From Takakia lepidozioides (lineage: Eukaryota; Streptophyta; Takakiopsida; Takakiales; Takakiaceae), in contig CM060732.1 of NCBI GenBank assembly GCA_030704615.1, positions 25,236,001 through 25,300,000 of the forward strand: 64,000 nucleotides of DNA. The letters are read 5' to 3'. Every line of letters starts with the position of its first letter. Position 1 is the stretch's first letter. Both the position numbers and the translations under genes were made by a program. Shown here piece after piece: positions 46,201 through 58,200 of the stretch. Under the pieces are notes generated by a model. It saw only the letters and a program-made list of their open reading frames with translations. It was not told the origin of the DNA and ran no database searches.

Positions 46201-49200
46201 GCCCTCAGGAGAGAAGGAGAGAGAGAGAGAGAGAGAGAAATGAAATGAAATGAAATGGTGCTTTATAACATCCGCGGGAAGCTCATAGAGCTTATGGGAC
46301 AAAATGGAAGAAAACATGAGAGAGGAAACAAAACCAGAGCCAAAGATAAAAACTATTGATCGAGTGATTGTCTAAGGGTGAGTGCCTCGTGCAGGTAAGC
46401 TGCCAAGCATTTCTGATCTTCACAGTGGAAGACTTCAGTGAGAGATTAGGTTCCATGGAATAGACAGTGGAATCTCCCACGGATCTCATAGTATAGAGGG
46501 CAATAGAAGAAGAAGTGTTCTTCAGTTTCAATTTCCTGGTTGCGCCCAGTGCAAGCTGGACATAGGCGGTCCTCCCGCTGCAGGTTTTCCCATCTGCCAG
46601 TCTCTAGCCGTAGGTTGTGGGAGAGAGAGGGAGAGAGAGAGAGCTCCAAGAAGACGAGCTCATAGCGGACAGGGGGTCTGAGAAGTTGTGTCTCTTGAGC
46701 ACAGGATACTTGCGCATCACATCAAATAGACTTCCGTAGGAAGAGAGAAACAGACCTCATGCAAAAACAAGATAGACTGGGCAGAGCATTTTTGGCCACT
46801 GCAGGCATATGCATCCTGATCACACACCCATGCGACGTACTCCTCCTGCCACCCTCATAACCCACTTCCCTCGTGTCAATACCCTGTGACCCCTTACCTT
46901 GCTGCATGTGGCATCCTCATCCCTTCCTTCCCCAAAACTACCCTCAGTCTGTCACTGCTTAACCAGCCACAGGTGCAGGTAGATAGGAGATGGGCAGAAT
47001 CATTCATGGGATGATGTGCCTTGGGCCATGCAAAGAGATGATGTCAAATGAAAAGGCAGCAGGAGATAAGGAAATTGTGGATAAAGGAACAATGACAAAC
47101 AGATTGAACGAGGTTCCTATCTGTTCGAGTAGAAAAATGAAGGAGAACCACACAGAGACATAAAGTTCAGCGTACATTCTGCACATCTGGCCCCAGAATT
47201 TTCCAGTCAAAGCCGGCATCCTCCAATTTGACACGCCCTTTCAAATCCACAGCCAACTTTTCAGCCACAGTTGAGCTCCCAGTAAACAATGTCATTTTTG
47301 GTTCAGCCTGTAGGAAGACAGACAGTCCGTCGTCATCGATTGGAGATCTGGAGGAATAAATGTAGAATAGCAATAACCCATTTATGAGGTGTTGTGTGGA
47401 AGAGAGGCATTAAACTGCATCCAATATACAAGAATAGAAGGCTATACTACCTCAAGCAGTAGTCTGTTCATAACTGGGCCATCAGAGTTGATGAAATCAG
47501 CATCTGCTGGAGGCAGCCCACATTCATGCAAGAGCCTCAAAAATTGCTCCATCACAAGGCTTACCTGTGCACCAAAACCTCAAGGTCATTAGTGAAAGTA
47601 GTAGGCATAACTCGTTGTGCTGGACCTATGCTGATTTCAACCTATTGTCTTGAGGATGAAGTTTTACTTGTGGATACAAGAAGGGAGTAACAACCTTGCT
47701 GTCAACCTTCAGGAGGGGCTTGTTGCCCATGAAGAGAGCTCCCAAAAGCTGTAGCACGGGAATTTCCAATGGAAAATTGAAGGGAGTGATGATCGCCACC
47801 TACTACCCCACAAAGCAACAGGCTTCTGCCCTTTCAGCAATCGGCAAAGAAAGACCTAAAATTTGGCCAAGATACATTATTAAGATCACAAAATCTTCAC
47901 CAAAAATAGCAGAAACATCCAAACTTCTAGTCCAGACTGAACATTAAAGAGGAAATTGCTTGAAGCTGTTAGAACACATTAATACCGGGCCATAAGGCCA
48001 GCGGAGGCCAGTGCTTTGTTGTCCTGCATGGTTACCCGGAACAGCAAACGATCGGGCCAAAAAACGAACCTGTCCATATCAACTGGCAAGATTAAACAGC
48101 AGAACGAACAGATCCATCAGTACAAATTTTCCAGTAATGGATATCTTTCATTTTGAGTGTTGACAACATGCAGCTTGTTCGACTCTTTCTCTAGAGTACC
48201 ATTTCATCTCTGTCTTTTGGAATCTATGAGTTTAATTCAGGTCACTGTAGCTGCAAACTCATTCGTTAATCTGTTTGGTGGTTTTAATGACATTTAATGG
48301 TGATTGACTGTGAGTTCAAGCATTTACTGCCATCAGGGTTGTGGGGCCAACTGAGCCTGGAAAGAATACACCATGGGTAGTGCCCCTGTACTCAACTCCA
48401 AAATCGGCTTCTGGATGTCACATTTGCCATTATCCGATTACTGTAAGTGCCCTGATTATTCCAGTTTCAGTACTCACCGCAACTGCGATAAGTACTATGG
48501 TGGTCACTTAAACTCCCGGATACTGTTTCATCAGCCAGACAGATAGAAAATGATCCTATAAGAGACTTGCTCACAAGTCATATTACACAGAACTTGCTTT
48601 CCCATCCATTTGTGAATACTTTTCTTACTAGGTTTGCAAGATGTCAAAGATATCCTGTTCCTGCTCAATTTCAAAGGCTGCCACAAGTTGAGACCATTCA
48701 AAGACCTGGAAAGAAACCAGGTTTCTAGTGTATGAATCTAACTCTGACATAACAAGGGCTGCCTCTTGTAGCTCATTCCATAAGAGTGACTATTGAAGAA
48801 CAACATCCTTACCTGGTCCCCTGAGAAGTTTTCGAGGAATTTTTGTGTTACAGTGACCTCGCCCAGGGCCTGTGCATAGCTTTTTGGGGAGACACGCTGA
48901 ATGAGGGTTGCAAAGAAACTCTCCACCTAGCATCTCGCAGGAGTATCAATACCAAATCAAATTCAACTAGTTGAGGAAAGCCCAATCCAACTCTTCTTCT
49001 AGGCCTTAATGAATCTGTGTCTTCAAGAATGGAACACACACTCCCTCTTCCTTCACCTGCACTAACGGAAGAAATGAATTTTATGTCTGGTAAAAACAGG
49101 TCTTGTGAGACATACCTCAGGCTGCTTCAATGCATAGGCAGCCTTGGAAGACACATCTCCCATCAAAAGATACCTGTCACACAATGTCAAGCAAATACTT

Positions 49201-49979
49201 GCCTTAGATATAAAATCACCTAAAATGCACGTGTTGTACAACAGATACACGTAACCATCTTTATGAAAACAGTGAATGATTTGAGTAACACAACTGTGAA
49301 AGATTCCATTGGGCTTAAGTTCAGAAACTCAACACACCTTTCAGGATTTTTGAGTGGGTTGTGAAGACCTGACTTAGGGCATGCCCGCAAGCTCTCCACA
49401 AATGCCTGCATGAAAATGACATATCTCCTTAATCAGTTACAATATATCACCTGTCATCCTTCAAGAGAAGATATGCAATGGATTAGAGGGAAGACAGAGA
49501 CAACATATCAAGAGGATATGACACAGATACTCAACTAGAACCGCATTGTCTGTGTGGGGGAAGAACAAAGTTTGTACTACAGAGAGAGGGGGGGATGAGG
49601 AGAGAGGGTGGGAAAAGGAAGTGAGGAGGCCCAGACTTTAAGCTCAGCAGTCGAAGTATCAGGCACACGAATAAACTTCTGGCCATTGAGTGGGTCCAAC
49701 AAGTCAATCCACTTTGATGTGCTCTGCCACTTTCCGTCCACTGCACACATCACAGAATAATTTGCAAGTGCTGATACACAGTTAGAACCTTTTGATGCAT
49801 GGCACTTCAATGGCCGTGGCGAGTGACTTTCCATTTTCATTGCAGATCGGCCTGGAGGCAGGAGTATGAGTGGTCTTGGTAGCCTTCTGGGTGGCGTTAC
49901 TTGGATATGAAATTATTATCGAGGTGCTAGCCTCCAATACACCAGGTAGGGCACACAGCCTTCTAAACAGATGAACCAA
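43249..49979 (-). CDS. P5CDH: Delta-1-pyrroline-5-carboxylate dehydrogenase (ALDH12), mitochondrial
   Basis: Oxidises P5C/glutamate semialdehyde to glutamate with NAD+, the last step of proline breakdown in mitochondria. Exons (minus strand): 49979-49637, 49405-49338, 49173-49116, 48926-48813, 48069-47986, 47799-47695, 47564-47451, 47307-47176, 46845-46756, 44807-44718, 44267-44055, 43938-43828, 43607-43528 and 43387-43249. All phases from exon 1 to the stop agree. Signatures: QKFLENFSGDQ, RSFAVPGNHAGQQ, TPFNFPLEIP, LLKVDSK, MTLFTGSS, and ACSGQKCSAQS with the catalytic Cys after GQK; then FGGKPLENHNIPSIYGAVEP, TEIFGPFQ, NGTTYAGIRARTTGAPQNH and PRGAGIGTPEAIKLVWSCHR. Total about 579 aa against about 556 in Arabidopsis. 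MVHLFRRLCALPGVL looks like a mitochondrial presequence, but exon 1 needs a one-base change at 49790-49793 or another splice to stay in frame. Confidence 0.93.
45833..46220 (-). mobile_element. LINE 3'-end copy 1 in a P5CDH intron
   Basis: Minus-strand coding remnants of the reverse-transcriptase C-terminal zinc-finger region (RLCPACTGRNQEIE, RGRFHCLF, FHCEDQKCLAAYLHEAF), then a 3' end of cgttataaagcaccatttca repeats. Heavily 5'-truncated. It lies in the intron between exons 46756 and 44807, in the same orientation as the gene. Confidence 0.75.
46221..46650 (-). mobile_element. LINE 3'-end copy 2 in the same intron
   Basis: The same fragment as copy 1, directly adjacent, with its own catttcatttca-type tail and a GA microsatellite (46209-46238). 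It extends further 5' and keeps EEHFFFYCPLYYEIRG. Confidence 0.75.
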
Positions 49980-52900
49980 AATGTGATAGGTCAGTTAATG
50001 CAGACACTATTCACAAGAATGCAACGTTTTATTGCAGTCACAAAATGAAGGGTTTAGGGTTTGATTCCATCTCTTCATGTCTCCCTCACTGTGATGCTTT
50101 GTCACACATTGCATGAAATCTTGCTTAATAATACAACTCTGCCTCTATTTGGGAAGGGCATCATACGTTTGAAAGATGATTGAGTTAATTCAGAACCAGG
50201 AGATAGATTTGCAACTTGGCAACGACAGTACATCTTTGAAGCAAGCCTATACATCTCTGGTTCAACGAAGGGGAATCATTATGTTGTAGATCGTAGCACT
50301 CTACCGATGAGTACTTTCCATACCAAGGTTGTACATCTGGCATGGTTGAGATCCCGATACTTCCTTTGGATCAACTGTTGCAAAAGAGAGTGTTGATGTA
50401 TCCCTGCAAACAGAAAGACAATCCATTCCCATGAAGAGCGACAGGTTGAGCACATTTCAATATCAATACTACCACGCCACACATAACATTCTCTCTTCAG
50501 TTCCTCTAACACCTAGGACCCGGTAACAAAAGTCCCTCGCTCCTCCCTCTCTCCCCAGACAACACAGGCAGACGGACCTTTGTCCTGGAAAAAGAGCAGA
50601 TATCCACGGAGAGGAGACACGATGGAGACTGCCGCGCAATGAAGCCTGCGTCGTCAAATTTTTCTTGCTTTGAACAATGGCGTTCGTGAGATGGCGCTGC
50701 ATTGTGACAGCTCACCTTGGTTACCTTTTCCTCCCTATGAAAGCCAAGAGAGTTCAAACTTTTTCCTGCATGACAAAACGATTACCTTGAGACACTGACT
50801 CCTCAATTGCTGCAGATTACAATGCCCGAAAGAAGAGATGCAATTATGTTCAGTCTCACGTTCTGGAGATACAGGTGAGGTCATAACGAGATTCATTGTT
50901 ATAATGTGAAAATTTCAAATGTGCACGGGGCCATAATATGAAGCAGGTAGGTAGAGGTGGAAGTGATACAGTATGAACTAAGAACGTGGTCAAAACACTT
51001 ACAAATAGTAAGGCTGGGCGACCAGTAGGCCGGATTGATTTTTTGTCACGGGACAAATTTCTGCATGGATGCCCGATCGATCCTGAAGAATAAGATAAGG
51101 AAGCACCAGAGGAGGAAGACGAGTAACAGTCTCGATCTACAAAAAAAATCTCTGTCAATTAACTCAACCAGGAGGAGTTATTTCCTTGCAAACTTTACTG
51201 TCACAATCCTGAGAGAATGCAAAACCTGATACCAATATGGCCGGTGTCAGGAGGATACACTATAACAGATAGATTCCAGCACACTGTCGGAGAACAGAAG
51301 GGGATTCCAATTTCAGTAGCCACCAAAATAGTATGATCCCAATAACATTTTCAACAATCCTCTACAGTCAATGCACCGGACCCTGCCCTTGTACTCGTGA
51401 ATCTACACAAACCACAAATAGACAACACAGTGTGTGTGCTGGCCACTGAGAACGGAGTATCACCTAGCACAGGGATCTACGATCCAAAGCTGAAACGGTG
51501 CTCGACTACAAGCAGACGGAAGAGAAAAAACAAGCAAGACTGCAGACGGAAGAAGAAATAATTAGAAGATCTCCTCCCAGGCTACACGAAAACAAGAAAC
51601 AATTTGAGCCTCAATTGCTCGCTTCACTAACCACCGCTCGCCTCTGCATTCCCTCTTCTCTGTCCCTTTCACTGCGCAGGGATCCCCACGACAGTCCATA
51701 TGAAGTGAAAAGTTGAAGCAAATATCTTAAAGGAAAGGCAGAATATGAGGGAAATTACTTAGGAGAGGTGCAGGAAGAACCAGGAGTCAAGGAAATCAAG
51801 CCGGCTCTTACTTAGGGATACTAACGCTCCGCGGCCAAAAGACTTGCCACATCAGCCTCTTGCCCGTCTGTGTCACATCGTGCCTTGCTGGCGACCAGCG
51901 GAAGGCATCTTCTGCTTAATGGGCTCTTTACAACAGGAGAGAGGGGTAGTTACAAGATAATTTGACATTTCCTATTACAAAAAGGTGTCCGGAAATAGTG
52001 GAGGTTAGAGGATGGGAAAGAGCCTTAAAAAAAAAATCAATTCCCTTTCCAATATAAGTCGTAAATATACCATCAGACCCGGCACCGAGACCATACCACA
52101 CACTGGGACGAGGTAGCCAGATTTGAGCCCCAAACCATTGGGGTCACACAAGTACACCGGCTGCCCCTCTTTCATCCGCCCAATCATTTAAAAATAAAAT
52201 AATAAAAGACAAAATGATATCTGGAAAGCAAAAATATATGCTGCCTCTCACAAAAAAAATTCCCTGATGGAGCTGTTCTGTGTATCTCATGTTGTTCGGG
52301 TGCCCAGGAAACTCTAGAGAATTGCTTTGTTTCCACCCCCCTCCGCTTCCACTATCTAGAATATGGTCCTACGTTTCTACTCCTCATGGGATAATCCGAT
52401 TGTGAACAGCCCTGCAATTCTGCTTCTGAATTTTTGTCAAGGTCAATCTTGGACCTCATGCAGCCCAATGTGGGCTGTCCTTAGAGCCCACATTCTCTGG
52501 AATGTGTGGAAATCCAGATGCTAGATCTGCTCTGTGTATGGTTCACTTAGACCTTATGTCTGAGGCCAGAAAGGCTTGATGAGTTATGAGGGAAGCTTTT
52601 TTGCAGGTGTAATCAAAGAAGGAGAACTCAATTGCTTTTGACAACACTTGGGAAAAGGGAGCAACCATCTGCTCCAGAGATCTGGCATCGCGGATTCGTT
52701 GGATCCCACCAAGCTGGGAGCTCGCTTACCGAGCTCCCACCGTTCCCTTGCACATGGTGAAGAGTCTGAAGTGAACTGGAGGCATCGCAGATCCCTTAGG
52801 AAGACTCGTTCTAGAACTCACCTGTCATTTGAACCTTACAAGAGGAATCGGGGTACTCATTAGGGCCTCCGCTGCTCTTAGAGCCTCCTATGCTCTTCTT

Positions 52901-53114
52901 GTCATCTCACTATTGTCCCTTCAACTTTGTTACGAAGCATTGCCTTCCTAGATCAGCCTCTATGGCACTTTTATGAGGTTATTTTTCCTCAATGTACTTC
53001 TCGGGCTTTTGTCCCATGGCTATTTATACAAAATAAGAATACAATAAATAAAATAAAAGCATCTGAAAATCTCGATGGCCCGGAAGATGGAAGTATGGAC
53101 TGTGGATGTATGGA
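49980..53114. other. Upstream side of P5CDH and a long gap
   Basis: Possible P5CDH leader and promoter in the first part. No coding family recognised in 50.2-53.1 kb. Confidence 0.4.
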
Positions 53115-55085
53115 CTACTGTTGTACTGGTATTGGTGTTCAACCCAGGTATCAATAATGGGTATCAACCTGGTATCGTAGAACCTATCAGTCGAGTAGGT
53201 CGTGGCAGCAATACCTAGGTCGACCCCAGTCACCCTAATATCACTCCAGGCTCTACCACGTTGATACTGAGAACCGGCTTGCATTCTTCCTGCGATATCA
53301 GTATTGAGACACAGGTTGGCCCAAAAAATTTGGTGAATCCCGGGAAGGGTTTTTCACATTATGAGGGATGGTGGTGGCTCCATAGAAGATCGGATTTAGG
53401 CCTTTCTACTAATCAGATTAGCATACTCTAACTTTCTGCAACTACAACAAATATGAATTCAAATTGTCTCTTTTGGGACAATTTTCCTACATTTTCTTGC
53501 ATTCAAGCTTTGTATGTATGTTTTTGTTTGTATACTCAGGTTGTATGTTTGTGATTTGGCTAGTCATTCTTTGTTGTGCGCTGCATATTTCTGTTTTGGC
53601 TTTGGCTTTCAGGTTGTGTATGATGGGTGCAAAACCTATTGATACCCAGGTTGATATACCCCTGGTACTGCAAAAAATTACCCCCAATTATTGATACCAC
53701 GTACCCACCGCAGCCAAAGCAAATACTTATACCAATATTGTAATTGAAAAAACCAGACCCTACAATATTTAGGTTGATACCTTGGTTCTAATTTCATTCG
53801 TAACTTCTGCATGCTGATGTGTTCAACATGGATGAGTTCAAGGCTCTTTTACAGGCTCGAGCCCAACAAGACTTTGGCAACTAGGAGGCTAAGTGGGAAG
53901 AAACAACATAAGGAGCGCATAAGTGTGGCCTTGACTGCAAAGTATGAAGTTGCTGCCAATGATTATTAACAAATCATTACGGCCCTATGCATTCACACGC
54001 AGGAATATCACAAGTCCTTCCAACTTGGGCATTCTGTGGTTTGCTAACAGTAAGGCTTAGATGACGATATTGCTATTTGAGAAGTTCATGTTGGATTTTG
54101 AAAGACGGATGCGCATTGCTGGGAAGGAAAAGGTACTTATGCTCTTAGACAATTTCTTTGGTCATAAGGTGGTTAATCTCACTGCATACCAGTTACGTAT
54201 CACCACCATTGTCATGCTTCCTCCCAATACAACAAGCAAGTGGCAACCTATGGACGCTGGGATCATCAAGGCCTTTAAGGCGCATTACAAACAGTCATCA
54301 GATTGATTGTTTGATGAAAAACAAGAACCCTGAGATTGATGTATATCAAGCTGTAATTATGGTTGAAAAAGTATGGCATGCTCACATAAGTTTTGATGTC
54401 ATTAGACATTGCTATCAACATTGTGGTCTTTACAGCTTGCCAAATCTAGATGGTGGCAACGTCTCGCAGGGGCTGGACGCTCACGGTGAACTTCAGGAAA
54501 TGGATATACTCTTGCAGTAATTTGCAGAGCTCTCCATCAGTGAGGTTCCAACCATGGATGCATTAAAGTTTGTTGATTTCGAAACACAATTTGATCTTAA
54601 CACGCCTTTTGAGCCTACTGATGACAAGATTTGGGACATAGTGACTCCTGGAGAGGAGATCGTTGAAGAAGAAGACGATGAAGAAACAGTTTTGCCACAA
54701 CAACCCGTAGTATCATTTTGTGAGGTTCAAGCTGCCATTGACACTTTACATTTATATCTTGCGCAGTAAAACACCGATACTAGTGCTTGTCTCGTGAAGT
54801 GTTTAGCAATCTAGAAGGAAGTGATTTTAGCTAGGCATTCTACTTGTCGACAAACCGACATTCTTTCATATTTTCAACCTACTCAATGATTAAATGTTAT
54901 CTTGTTATCTTTCATTGGCATGACCTGGTTTAGTGTGCCTCTTGTAACTGTTAATTTATAAAAATTCTCCCCGCTTTCCGGTTATATTTGATACATGGCT
55001 ATCTGTTAGAAATTGATACTCTAGAGGCCTAATATTAAAGCAGGGCCCACTGTATATTAAAAATTCAATACCAGTACAACACTGG
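53115..55085 (+). mobile_element. DDE DNA transposon, 1.97 kb, with decayed transposase
   Basis: Left end ctactgttgtactggtattg (53115 on); right end caataccagtacaacactgg (to 55085). 16 bases (TGTTGTACTGGTATTG) match perfectly as inverted repeats. tatgga lies directly outside both ends (53109-53114 and 55086-55091). The element contains the transposase remnant at 53.83-54.77 kb and shares its ends with the 735-bp element at 62.97 kb. Confidence 0.75.
53828..54769 (+). pseudogene. Pogo/Tigger-like (DDE_1) transposase, inactive
   Basis: From ATG 53828 (MDEFKALLQARAQQDFGN) the frame meets stops. The DDE core is clear at 54061-54300: EKVLMLLDNFFGHKV, with the second catalytic Asp in LLDN, then LPPNTTSKWQPMDAGIIKAF. 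A TAG at 54058-54060 replaces the expected Trp before MT. A frame shift follows KAHYKQ (about 54295). Downstream pieces VWHAHISFDVIRHCYQHCGL and the acidic EEIVEEEDDEE tail to 54769 complete the family's usual C-terminus. The N-terminal DNA-binding region is short or lost. Confidence 0.8.
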
Positions 55086-55290
55086 TATGGAGTCTGGACT
55101 ATCGACGGTGGCCACATTCCTGCCACGTCATCAGCATCTGTTGTGGATGAGGCCAATTTTTCGCTATCATGCCACGTGTCTTAGTTCACATCCGTTGGAT
55201 TTGTTAATAGGCTGATCTCAGCCGCTTGAAGGGAAAGATGGAGAACATAAGTCAGAACAAGTAGCGAGAGTGCACCTGATCAGAGCTCTC
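55086..55290. promoter_or_regulatory. Probable promoter and leader of the DUF2854 gene
   Basis: A short stretch between the transposon end and ATG 55291, so the transposon lies directly upstream of the gene. Confidence 0.3.
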
Positions 55291-58200
55291 ATGGTTCTCG
55301 AGGCAAAGGCAGCTATGGCGATCTCGTTGGTTCCCGCCTGCGCAGCTCAGGCGGTGTTACTAGTCTCTGGGAACAGGGTGGCGGCCAGGAAGAGTTATGC
55401 ATCAGTGCGGTTAGCATGCGGGTTGCCCTCCATGGCCAGGTCTTATGGCCTGGTTCATGTGAAGGCCACCAGTCAGGTGGAAACCACCCCAGCTTCCACA
55501 TCCAAGCCCACCGTTCCTGACACGGAAGTCTCCATCACTAAGGTATTCCTACCATTTCCGCACTCAAATTGATTTAATTGAAACAGATGCCTTTGTGGCA
55601 GACCAGCTCGAAGTGAATTCCGGCTGCCAGTTCTAGCGGAACATGAGCCAATGAAGGTAGAGTAGACGGTGGATGCAACATTGAGGAGATAATCCAAGAA
55701 AAATGCATGTACCGAAGAGAGAAAAGAAGTAGAGACAGAAACTTTATAACGCCTTGAAACGGGAAGAGAGAGGATCTAACGTCTCTAAAGATGGCTGCGG
55801 AAGCTACGACGGGCATATGAGCAAAAATCTGTCCAAAAAACTTTAGTATAATGTAAAACTATGATTTAGAAGCTCAATGGCTCCCTCATTTGATGGCGAG
55901 CACTCCCAATTGAAGGATTTGAAGAGCTCTTTGAAAAGTCCTTCGGTGCATTTCATAGATAATCAATCGTCGTTGGGCCAAACCTGAGACGGATACACAG
56001 AGACAGTCGTTGTATATGACAGGATTGAAGAGTACCACCCTTGGGTGCTGCTGATGGCAGGTGGTTGTGGCATGATAGTGCAGACATCATTTGGAACAAT
56101 TGGTCTCACCTTGGGCTCAGCATTACTTGCGTAAGTGGCCTACCTCTGACTCCCAAGCATCTTGATACTGTTGAAAGTCACATACGGAGCAGCGTCAGAC
56201 TGACGGCCCTTTACATGCAGGTATGGATTTGGGGCCTACTTCACCATCTTACCTGGCTCAGAATGGTCGGCAATCATGCTTACTTATGGCTTTCCTATTG
56301 CCATCATTGGTTTTGCTCTCAAGGTTTGAATATCTTACGCCATGCTGACATTTAGAAGTATCGAGAGGCTTGGCTTAGGTATTGGGCCACAAGAAAAATC
56401 TGACGATACCTCTCTCTGCCCTCCCCTCTCTTGATATGCTAATAACAGACATACGTAACGTGCATAGGATTACCAGATCACAAGCTGTTGTTTGTAGCTC
56501 AAGTCTCCATGTGCAAAGCTGACTAGATAGGGATCTGTACAGTATGCAGAGCTGAAGCCGGTACCATGTCTGACATATTTGGATGCATTTAATTTGCGGG
56601 AGTCACAAGCAACACCCATTCTCCAGCAGGTAAGGCACAAGAGAATGTGGTCAGCTTTCTTCAGTTCCAATCACAACTCTGCAAAATCTGAGTAGAGCAT
56701 TATGTGTGTGCGGGGGAGCAGTGGATTGAAGGTATAGCATAAAACTGGGGCCGCTGCAGGTGAGAAGTGACGTGACACGGTACCGATATGGAGATGAGCA
56801 ACATCTGGAGGAAGCTTTGAAACGCATATTTCGGTATGGCCAGGTAACTGTCCTCCTACCCACATACAGTGCAGTGCCTAATGGAAAATTGGGCAGGTTG
56901 GTACTCCAGTTTGGTTATATAGGTGTGTAGGAGAGACTACTGCTGCATGAGGCCCAAAGGGTGTAATGGACAGAGAACAGATGTACTCATAAGACTTTAT
57001 TTTCCATAGCCTTGTGGCCATAGACCCCGCGCCCAGTTTGGGCGGAACAAAAGGGACCAGAATGTACCTTTGTGAGGGGCTCGCTCCAGTAGTATGACTT
57101 ACCTTGATACAAACAATTATCAGGCTTTCCAGATATCCTCTAGGAAGCCCTTCACACAAGCATCAATGTGCTGTGTGTGAGCAGCCCAAAAGTTAGACTC
57201 CAACAGGGCCAGGGCTTTAGGCTCAGCCTCAAGATTTTGAAAGTTGGTGAATAGAGGTGCTGAGACAATGTTCTTGATTGTCCTGAAGAGGGTCACTCTC
57301 TGGTGAGAATATTCCGGACAATGTATCAGAAAATGGATATTGTCTTCAGGTTGCCTGCACATGGGGCAATTACAATCTCCTCTTCCTCTCTGCATCTGTT
57401 TATTGTTCATAGGTGGGTTTCTCGCCCTGAGTTTAAATTTCAGTCTAGTGCCAAGGGTAGGTGGGCCCTTGAGATCATCCTTAAGGTCCTTGCCCATGTC
57501 ACAGACTGGAAACAAGTTTAGGGCAGTTTTATGGCTAACTTCCTTTCCATCGGCCAGTCTTTGGACATCAGACATGGCTTTGGACACAACCCCCCTCCAG
57601 GCCAGCTTCATCCAGTAGGGTCAATTCATCAGCACTGATAATCAGATACTTGAAAATCTCATCTACTTTAAAAAGTGATTCGATCAGCTAAATACAGAGC
57701 TTTGGGTCTCACTAAATTTTCCACTGCAGAGGGATTTACACTGACGTTGAAAGGACCAAGCTTTGTAATGTTGTAAGGCTGGCCTTGGAGTACACATCCC
57801 AGTTACCGTTGGAGGAAAACTCAACACCAAGCTCCATGGATCAGCCATGCCCATTTCTAACTTGAATCACAAAACTTAGATAAAACATAGTTTGGGACAT
57901 GGTGATGGCAACAGACATGGCTTTGGCCATGGCATGGCAATCCCCTTTTATGGAGAATGCAGCAATGTTGGCCACCAGGAAAAGCAATTGAAATTATGAT
58001 ACAATATCACTAAAGGTGGTGCAACACCTTACATCCTTCACATTCGCTTGTGTTTTCTGAAATTCAGGAGTGGTCCAGTATTTGCAAGTCGTGCCCACGT
58101 ATGTTCATCAACATGCGCTGGTCTCCCTTTTGCCTCCTGAAATACAGGAATCTCTTCGTCGCCCCATTTCCGTTTGAGATCCCCTCCTCCCTCCCTACGG

